From a virus, in IMG/VR virus record IMGVR_UViG_3300037264_005018, positions 1 to 41,224 of that record: a DNA stretch of 41,224 bases. One strand, 5' to 3'. The notes beneath the pieces are model-generated. The model was given only the letters and a program-made list of their open reading frames with translations, was not told the DNA's origin and searched no databases. This document shows, one piece after another, positions 36,867 through 41,224 of this stretch; within the stretch, counting starts at the first letter, position 1, and each line of letters begins with the position of its first letter. A program made the position numbers and the translations under genes.

Positions 36867-36909
36867 GTCATAAGGTGCAGACTTCTACGTGTCAAGGTCT
36901 ACGTAGAAG
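36867..36909 (-). promoter_or_regulatory. Early promoter/operator of the leftward operon
   Basis: On the minus strand TTGACA (36895-36890) is followed 16-17 bp later by TTATGA/TATGAC (36873-36867). The -35 overlaps an inverted repeat, CTTCTACGT (36882-36890) and ACGTAGAAG (36901-36909), with a 10-bp loop. The core TTCTACGTGTCAAG and GGTGCA are shared with the Cro/CI operator at 30073-30114. The same repressor probably controls both promoters. Confidence 0.6.
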
Positions 36910-36951
36910 GCTAGCCGTCGCGCCTCTTCACACCCGAAGCCATGGGTAGCG

Positions 36952-37218
36952 TTGGCACAGCCTGCGTGGGCGTCCGCTGCTCCAGCCGCGACAACACAGT
37001 CCGCCGTCGAACGGCAAGTGCGACTCGTGCTCGAGCAGCAATGCAGCGACCTGGGGAGGAGCCTCGCGGAAGCCTGTCCCGCCGGCGTCGGCTTCACCCT
37101 GTTCCTCTTCGACTTCCACGAGGGCGGGAATCTCGCCTACTTCAGCAATGCCCAACGCGAGGACATGATCAAGGCGGTCGCGGAATGGCTCGAGCGGCAA
37201 CGAGCGGCGCATCCGTGA
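36952..37218 (+). CDS. Small conserved-type phage protein (FLFDFHEGGNLAY)
   Basis: An 88-residue protein containing GVGFTLFLFDFHEGGNLAY and NAQREDMIKAVAEWL. This pattern (FxLFLFDFGxGGxxxYxSNAxRxDMIKAL) is common to small phage proteins of unknown function. The likely start is TTG 36952; GTG 37018 is an alternative. It is divergent from the leftward early operon across operator 36882-36909. Its stop overlaps the next GTG. Confidence 0.6.
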   Translation: MAQPAWASAAPAATTQSAVERQVRLVLEQQCSDLGRSLAEACPAGVGFTLFLFDFHEGGNLAYFSNAQREDMIKAVAEWLERQRAAHP

Positions 37219-37916
37219 GACCCGCCGATCTCCCCCCGGCGGAGCGGTACCCGCACGGCACGCGCGCGCGGTACGTGTCCGGCTGTCGCTGCGACGACTG
37301 CCGGGGCTCGCATCGCGCCGCCTATGCTCAACGCCAGGCCGCGAAGCTCGCGGCCGCGCCGAGCGTCATCCCGTCCGGTCCGCCGGGCGAAGGCATCCTC
37401 GTTCGCGGTGGCCGCGAGCACAAGGTCCGGACGTGCCCCGGCGCCGGCGGCGCGCCCTGCATCCGATCGCCCGCCGCGTGGCTCCGCGGCCAGGTCATTT
37501 GCACGGCCTGCATCGAGCGAGCGACGGTGTGGAATGGCAACGTGCCTGTCGGCCCCGTGCGCGCCCACCTGTTGCGGCTGCGGCGCGCCGGCGTTGGCCG
37601 CAAGAGCGTCGCGGCCGCGTGCGACGTCTCGGCGACCATCATCGCCGAGGTGCTGGCCGGGGAGAAGAAGACGATCCGAGCGTCGACGGCGAAGCGCATC
37701 CTCGAGGTGACGCGCGACGCGATCGCCGACCACGCGCTCGTGCCCGCCGGCCCGACGTGGCGGCGCATCCGCTCGCTGCTCGACGAGGGGTACAGGCGAG
37801 GCGACCTCGCGCGGCGGCTAGGCTGCAAGACGTCGGCGCTGCAGCTGGGGCGCCGACGAGTACTCGCGTCGACCGCCATGCGCGTCGAGCGGCTCTACAA
37901 GCAGCTCAGCACGTAG
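37215..37916 (+). CDS. HTH regulator with Cys cluster
   Basis: A 233-residue DNA-binding protein from GTG 37215. The N-terminus HGTRARYVSGCRCDDCRG is a short Cys motif. Residues about 115-155 hold LLRLRRAGVGRKSVAAACDV and IIAEVLAGEKKTIRAST, an HTH of Cro type, and residues about 180-220 hold a second HTH (SLLDEGYRRGDLARRLGCKT then ALQLGRRRV). The same architecture occurs in many actinobacterial phage and prophage regulators. A transcription regulator is likely; target unknown. Confidence 0.6.
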   Translation: MRPADLPPAERYPHGTRARYVSGCRCDDCRGSHRAAYAQRQAAKLAAAPSVIPSGPPGEGILVRGGREHKVRTCPGAGGAPCIRSPAAWLRGQVICTACIERATVWNGNVPVGPVRAHLLRLRRAGVGRKSVAAACDVSATIIAEVLAGEKKTIRASTAKRILEVTRDAIADHALVPAGPTWRRIRSLLDEGYRRGDLARRLGCKTSALQLGRRRVLASTAMRVERLYKQLST

Positions 37917-37921
37917 CGCCC

Positions 37922-38386
37922 GTGGCTCCCCTGCCCTCCACTGGCCACGCGCCAGACGTCGGCCGCCGCGTCGTGCAGTGCGCGTGCGGTTGGGCGGTGC
38001 GATGGCCTGGAGAGGACCTCGCCCGCGCGCGCGGCTGGCGTGCGCGCTACCTGCCCGCGCGCGGCCGCGGCGACCTCGTGCGCGTGTGGAGCTGCCCGAG
38101 CTGCTACGTGCCGTCGACGTCGACGTCGGCGCCCACGTACACGCTTCCTGCGCAGCTCCTCGAGGAAGGGCGCCGCCACCCTGGACGCGCGGCGCAGCTC
38201 CTCGAGCAGCTCCTCCAGGTCGACCGCGAGCGTGCCGAGGCATACGCGTGCGCCATCGCGGCCGCGCTCCGGAGCGAGCGGACGCAGGCGAGCGCGTTCT
38301 GGGCGGCGTGGATGCGCGGGCGCGGACGTCGGGCGAGAGCGCCTCGGGTTTGCGTTGCGCGTCTCCGTCGGACGCTCACCGAATGA
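37922..38386 (+). CDS. Zinc-binding helical protein
   Basis: A 154-residue protein from GTG 37922, 5 nt after the previous stop. VVQCACGWAVRWPGEDL and WSCPSCYVPSTSTSA supply a CxC...CxxC pair. The C-terminal 80 residues are helical (LLEQLLQVDRERAEAYACAI, SAFWAAWMRGRGRRARA) with a basic end. Probably binds nucleic acid. No family is recognised. Confidence 0.45.
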   Translation: MAPLPSTGHAPDVGRRVVQCACGWAVRWPGEDLARARGWRARYLPARGRGDLVRVWSCPSCYVPSTSTSAPTYTLPAQLLEEGRRHPGRAAQLLEQLLQVDRERAEAYACAIAAALRSERTQASAFWAAWMRGRGRRARAPRVCVARLRRTLTE

Positions 38387-38390
38387 GCGC

Positions 38391-38675
38391 TCACCAATCG
38401 CGTTGACCGGCGAGCAGCTCCGCGCGCGCGTCGAGGTGGCTGTCGGGGTCGCAGGCCCGGCAGCGCCCTCCGCAGTCGCAGTCGGGCGCCGCGAGCTCGG
38501 CGAGCCAAGCCGAGGCCTCCGCGCGCTGCGCGATGTCGCCGACGCGGGCGAAGGCCTCGAGCTCGGCCGCGGCGAGCTCGTCGACGCCGACCTCGGCGAT
38601 CGGGAGGTGGCAGGTGCAGTCGACGTCGAGCTCGACCTCGCAGCGCCGCACGACGTGGAAGACAACGCGACTCAC
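38391..38675 (-). CDS. Small Cys-cluster protein downstream of recombinase
   Basis: A 94-residue protein whose GTG start (38675) overlaps the recombinase stop (GTGA). It has CTCHLPI and CDCGGRCRACDPD, a Cys cluster that may bind metal, and an acidic helical middle (LAAAELEAFARVGDIAQR). Translational coupling suggests a recombinase partner (positional inference). Confidence 0.45.
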   Translation of the reverse strand: MSRVVFHVVRRCEVELDVDCTCHLPIAEVGVDELAAAELEAFARVGDIAQRAEASAWLAELAAPDCDCGGRCRACDPDSHLDARAELLAGQRDW

Positions 38676-39739
38676 AAGAGGCCGCGTGCTGCGTTGTCGT
38701 CGGCGAGGACCTCCGCGTCGCGGATGTAGCGCCGCACCATCGTCGGGCTCTTGTGGCCCGTCTGGCGCATGATCTGTCGCTCCCCCGCCCCGGCCTTCGC
38801 AGCGCTCGTGCAGAACCCCGAGCGCAGCGAGTGCCCCGCGAGCGCAGCGGGATCGAGGCCCGCGCGCGCGGCGGTGCGCTTCACGATGCGGGCGACGTCG
38901 CGACCGGAGAGGCGATAGCCGGTGAGCTTTCCGTGTCGCGTCAGCCCGACGAAGAGCGCGCCGCGCTCGAGTCCGCTCACCTCGAGCCAGGCGCGGAGCG
39001 CACGCACCGGGCACGTCGCCGCGTGTCGGCCGAGCGGCACGCCGACGGTGCGCCCCCTGCCCTCTTGATCTGTCTTCGATCTCCCGATCCGGATCGCGAC
39101 CCCGTCGGCCTCGAACGCGAGGTCCTCGACGTCCAGGTCGACGAGCTCGCTCCGGCGGAAGGCGCCGGCGAAGCCGACGAGGAGCAACGCGCGATCGCGC
39201 ACGCCGAGGACCCGGCTCGGGAGCTTCTTGACGCAGACCTTGACGGCGCCGACGAGGAGCGCCGCCTTCTGCTTCGTCGCGACGCCGTGCGTGCGTCGGA
39301 TGCCGCGCATCACCTCGGAGACCGCGCGGTGCGCTCGAGGCGATGGGTGCCCCTCGAGCCGGTGACGCTGGTTGATCGCGACGAGGGCGAGCTCGATCGA
39401 CGACACAGCGCTCCCGGAGGCGGCAAGGTGGGCCGCGTAGAGGGCGACCGATTCGCCAGCGGCTGGGAGCTCGTCGAGGCCTTGCAAGCGACACCAGGCC
39501 GCCCACGCGTCCCACGCGACGCGGTACGCGCGCACCGTGCTCGCGGCCCGGCTCGCCACGGCGTAGTTTCGGGCGTGCTCCACCGTCGCGCGGAGGCCTT
39601 CGATCGCCGTCGATCTCGCGTGCTCGAGGGGGGCGAGGTCGGCGCGGGTTCTAGTGTCCGATAAGGGATTCTTATCGGACACCAGAACGACCCCTCCGGA
39701 GGGGTCAAACGGAGGGTCGATCGGAGGCGTGGAGTCCAT
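38672..39739 (-). CDS. Second tyrosine recombinase (XerC/D-like)
   Basis: A 355-residue recombinase if ATG 39739 is used. GTG 39682, with GGAGGGG 8 nt upstream, would give 336 residues and is attractive. Residues about 65-150 are the SAM-like core-binding domain (STVRAYRVAWDAWAAWC). Catalytic residues: R195 (AFRRSELV), K222 (RSKTDQ), H303 and R306 (GHSLRS), H329 (TGHKS), Y338 (RRYIR). No arm-binding domain, so it resembles Xer or plasmid/integron resolvases more than phage integrases. A lox-like inverted repeat lies at its 5' end. Possible dimer resolution. Confidence 0.75.
   Translation of the reverse strand: MDSTPPIDPPFDPSGGVVLVSDKNPLSDTRTRADLAPLEHARSTAIEGLRATVEHARNYAVASRAASTVRAYRVAWDAWAAWCRLQGLDELPAAGESVALYAAHLAASGSAVSSIELALVAINQRHRLEGHPSPRAHRAVSEVMRGIRRTHGVATKQKAALLVGAVKVCVKKLPSRVLGVRDRALLLVGFAGAFRRSELVDLDVEDLAFEADGVAIRIGRSKTDQEGRGRTVGVPLGRHAATCPVRALRAWLEVSGLERGALFVGLTRHGKLTGYRLSGRDVARIVKRTAARAGLDPAALAGHSLRSGFCTSAAKAGAGERQIMRQTGHKSPTMVRRYIRDAEVLADDNAARGLL
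39648..39688. other. lox/dif-like inverted repeat at the 5' end of the second recombinase
   Basis: GTGTCCGATAAG (39654-39665) and CTTATCGGACAC (39671-39682) are perfect inverted arms around a 5-bp spacer GGATT; after one mismatch the repeat continues with GTTCT/AGAAC. Two 12-bp arms around a short spacer is the layout of tyrosine recombinase crossover sites. Location inside or next to the recombinase gene supports a substrate role; it may instead be an operator. Confidence 0.5.
39689..39706. repeat. 18-bp perfect palindrome next to the lox-like site
   Basis: GACCCCTCCGGAGGGGTC abuts the previous inverted repeat directly. On the minus strand its GGAGGGG half can act as ribosome binding site for GTG 39682. 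Palindrome and ribosome site overlap, so binding here could block translation or transcription. Confidence 0.5.
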
Positions 39740-39831
39740 GCCTTCGAGCGTGCGCTCGAGCGCGTCGATTGAGGTACGCGCGATCGCGCGACGTTCCGCG
39801 CGCTCGCGCGCGGTCGCGCTATCCTCCTCCG

Positions 39832-40155
39832 ATGGCGACGCCGCGCGAGCCGCGCATCATCGAAGACGGGCCCGACAGCGAGCACTACCTACACACGAGG
39901 CTCGTGCGGACGATCTATCGCTGCCCGCTCTGCGCGTTCCACTCGGGAGCGGAGGCGGCCCACGAGCCCGCGACCAGCCTCCCGCCGGAATTGAGGGACG
40001 AGGCCGCGTGGCAACAGGAGGCGCGCGCCAAGAGGTCGGCCGACGAGTTCGAGAGCTACAAGGCTCGCGCGCGCCGGGCCTTCGAGGCGCACCGCTGCGA
40101 GGCGCACTCCGTGCGAGGTGTCCCGCCCGGCGAGCCCAGCGGCCCGGACTCCTAA
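39832..40155 (+). CDS. Small zinc-finger protein
   Basis: A 107-residue protein from ATG 39832, divergent from the recombinase. Residues about 28-45 have RTIYRCPLCAFHSGAEAAH, a CxxC...H start, and residues about 85-93 have AHRCEAH, completing a possible C2HC/C2H2 site. The region between is helical. No family is recognised. No clear promoter is seen. Confidence 0.5.
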   Translation: MATPREPRIIEDGPDSEHYLHTRLVRTIYRCPLCAFHSGAEAAHEPATSLPPELRDEAAWQQEARAKRSADEFESYKARARRAFEAHRCEAHSVRGVPPGEPSGPDS

Positions 40156-40187
40156 CGCGCGGGCTCGCCCGTTAGCTTCGGCCGCGG

Positions 40188-40304
40188 CCTACGTAGTTCT
40201 GCGTATTGACCGAGCGGCCCGCGGCGAGCTCGAGGTCCTCGGCGCCCTACGTAGTTCTGCGTGTTGACCGAGCTACACCGCGGCGAGTTCGAGGTCTTCG
40301 GCGC
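40188..40304. repeat. Tandem ~58-bp repeat with CTACGTAG palindromes
   Basis: CCTACGTAGTTCTGCGT(A/G)TTGACC occurs at 40188 and 40246, each followed by a diverged copy of the 3' end of the zinc-ribbon gene (CGGCGAG-TCGAGGTC-TCGGCGC). CTACGTAG is a perfect 8-bp palindrome also present at 36899-36906 in the early operator. So the repeat is a local duplication that may carry operator-like sites. Confidence 0.5.
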
Positions 40305-40659
40305 CGAGCTCGACCAGCTCGAGGTCCTCGTCGCCGAGCTCGACGAGGACCTCGGCGCGGAGCTGCTCGAGCGTGAGCGACAACCGCCCTGCGATCGTCC
40401 GGTCGTTCGCACACAAGGTGAAGGCGCCATCGGCGAGGCGCGCGAGGCCGAGCACCCGCCGATCGTCGACGCCGCAGACCGCACACGGCCCGGCCGGGGC
40501 GAGGCCTCGGGCGCTGGCGACCGTGCAGCGCGCGCACTCGTGCCGGCGCGACTCGGCGGGAAGGGGCCGTCTGCAGCCCCGGCACCGACGCGCCGCGCCA
40601 ACTGGTAGCCGGGGCCCGTAGACGCGCGCGAGCGTGGGTTTCACTTGATCGCAATTCAC
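40273..40659 (-). CDS. Zinc-ribbon protein with HTH-like C-terminus
   Basis: A 128-residue protein from GTG 40659, which lies in palindrome TTCACGTGAA (40655-40664). Cys pairs: CRGCRRPLPAESRRHECARC and PCAVCGVDD...CANDRTI. The C-terminus LADGAFTLCANDRTIAGRLS then LTLEQLR is helical, followed by an acidic repeat (EDLELVELGAEDLELAAV). A decayed paralogue lies at 26227-26450. Probably a DNA-binding early protein; two copies in one genome suggest duplication or exchange. Confidence 0.55.
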   Translation of the reverse strand: MNCDQVKPTLARVYGPRLPVGAARRCRGCRRPLPAESRRHECARCTVASARGLAPAGPCAVCGVDDRRVLGLARLADGAFTLCANDRTIAGRLSLTLEQLRAEVLVELGDEDLELVELGAEDLELAAV

Positions 40660-40846
40660 GTGAAACCCTTTGAATCAAGGGCTACCCGCGGGCCAACTTC
40701 GCGCGTTGCCACGCTTCCGTTCAGTCAGGGACCGAGTCATCTGCGACCCACCTATGACGGCTTGAGGTGATGTCGTTCAACGTCCCACCGCGTGCGAACG
40801 CGGGTGAACGCACGCAAGAACGGGCTCCCTGATGACCGGCACCTAG

Positions 40847-40860
40847 GTCAAGATATTGAC
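40847..40860. promoter_or_regulatory. Inverted repeat GTCAA-GATA-TTGAC before the last gene
   Basis: A 5-bp perfect inverted repeat 16 bp upstream of ATG 40877. It lies just before AAGGAG (40863-40868). TTGAC could also be a -35 element for downstream transcription. Operator function is inferred. The rest of 40660-40846 shows no gene. Confidence 0.4.
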
Positions 40861-40876
40861 TGCAAGGAGCTGTTTC

Positions 40877-41152
40877 ATGAGCAACGAGACGGGCACGGGG
40901 AGGGTCGAGGGCTGGAAGGGGATCGCGGCCGAGCTCGGGGTAGGCGTCACCAAGGCGCAGGTGTTGGCGACGCGCGAGCGTGACCCCCTCCCCGTTCATC
41001 GCGACCACCTCGGGATCTACGAGATGCGAGACGTGCTGGCCGCGTGGCTGGCACGACAGAACGTCACCTATCTCGAGCACCGCGCGTCCCTCACGACCGA
41101 GTCCCTGGCGTCGTCGTCAGGGACTCCGTCGCCCGCGTCGAAGTCCGCATAG
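40877..41152 (+). CDS. HTH protein, excisionase/AlpA-like
   Basis: A 91-residue protein from ATG 40877 with AAGGAG 8 nt upstream. GWKGIAAELGVGVTKAQVLA followed by RDPLPVHRDHLGIYEMRDVLAAWLAR has the shape of a MerR/HTH_17 winged helix (helix, recognition helix, then the PxxxxxxxxxYxxxDVxxWL wing found in excisionases and AlpA regulators). The Ser/Thr-rich tail is disordered. Likely a regulator or excisionase; the integrase is about 8 kb away. Confidence 0.55.
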   Translation: MSNETGTGRVEGWKGIAAELGVGVTKAQVLATRERDPLPVHRDHLGIYEMRDVLAAWLARQNVTYLEHRASLTTESLASSSGTPSPASKSA

Positions 41153-41224
41153 GGCGCGCAATCGCGCGCAAATGCGGGTGATCGCAAGTGTCACGGCGGG
41201 TGTAACAGTATAGGGGAAGTCGAG
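41153..41224. other. Window end, no gene
   Basis: Contains GCGCGC-AATC-GCGCGC-like sequence and GCGGGTGATCGCAAG, which resembles GCGGGTGAACGCACGCAAG at 40801-40818. TGTAACAGTATAGGGG looks like a weak -10 region pointing rightwards, possibly toward position 1 if the genome is circular. Confidence 0.3.

Overview
The window looks like most or all of the genome of a temperate, contractile-tailed phage of a high-GC bacterium. Reading frames show near-saturated G/C at third codon positions. A Ser-tract, Cys-rich lipoprotein at 19281-20036 is of the type abundant in myxobacteria (Myxococcota, Polyangia-like), so I infer such a host. The virion module combines a Mu-like head (portal of the gp29/DUF935 type, gpT-like major capsid, gp36/DUF1320-like connector) with a contractile tail and a baseplate of gp25, gpJ/gp47 and gpI/gp48 type. 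Every family assignment here is by reading motifs, not by database search.

Layout. 1-1020: small regulatory genes preceded by repeated ATAGC/GCTAT palindromes. 1017-10774: rightward packaging and head genes (small and large terminase, portal, an HExxH protease with a nested scaffold, a decoration protein with a polyglycine domain, major capsid, an HNH nuclease, connectors). 10776-24002: rightward tail genes (sheath, tube, chaperone with a probable frameshift, tape measure, hub/spike, baseplate, fibre and lectin-like proteins, a membrane-anchored coiled coil). One leftward lipoprotein gene interrupts this run. 24079-25514: leftward ribbon-helix-helix plus P22-type antirepressor pair. 25779-26798: operators, a coiled-coil cassette, a decayed gene and a REP-like element. 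26798-30066: leftward replication operon. 30159-30485: rightward XRE repressor. 30480-36841: long leftward early operon of small, often Cys-rich proteins ending with the integrase region. 36952-41224: small regulators and zinc-binding proteins plus a second tyrosine recombinase.

The most striking system is the replication operon, which appears to carry a disassembled DnaA. A replication protein (26798-28522) has a winged-helix-like N-terminus, DNA iterons inside its own coding sequence and a DnaA domain I-like C-terminus. A separate protein (28895-29311) resembles DnaA domain IV, and a neighbouring paralogue (29308-29616) has lost the box-recognition residues. No AAA+ ATPase is present. The iterons contain a 9-mer matching the DnaA box at 7 of 9 positions.

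Lysogeny appears to be run by the divergent Cro-like (30066) and CI-like (30159) genes, whose operator/promoter is repeated at 36867-36909, with an antirepressor as a second switch. The integrase coding sequence contains an uninterrupted copy of the 3' half of a tRNA-Arg(CCG) gene, which I read as attP. Because that site is intact and internal, the sequence is probably a free, circularly permuted or episomal phage genome rather than a prophage integrated at this site. No endolysin could be recognised.
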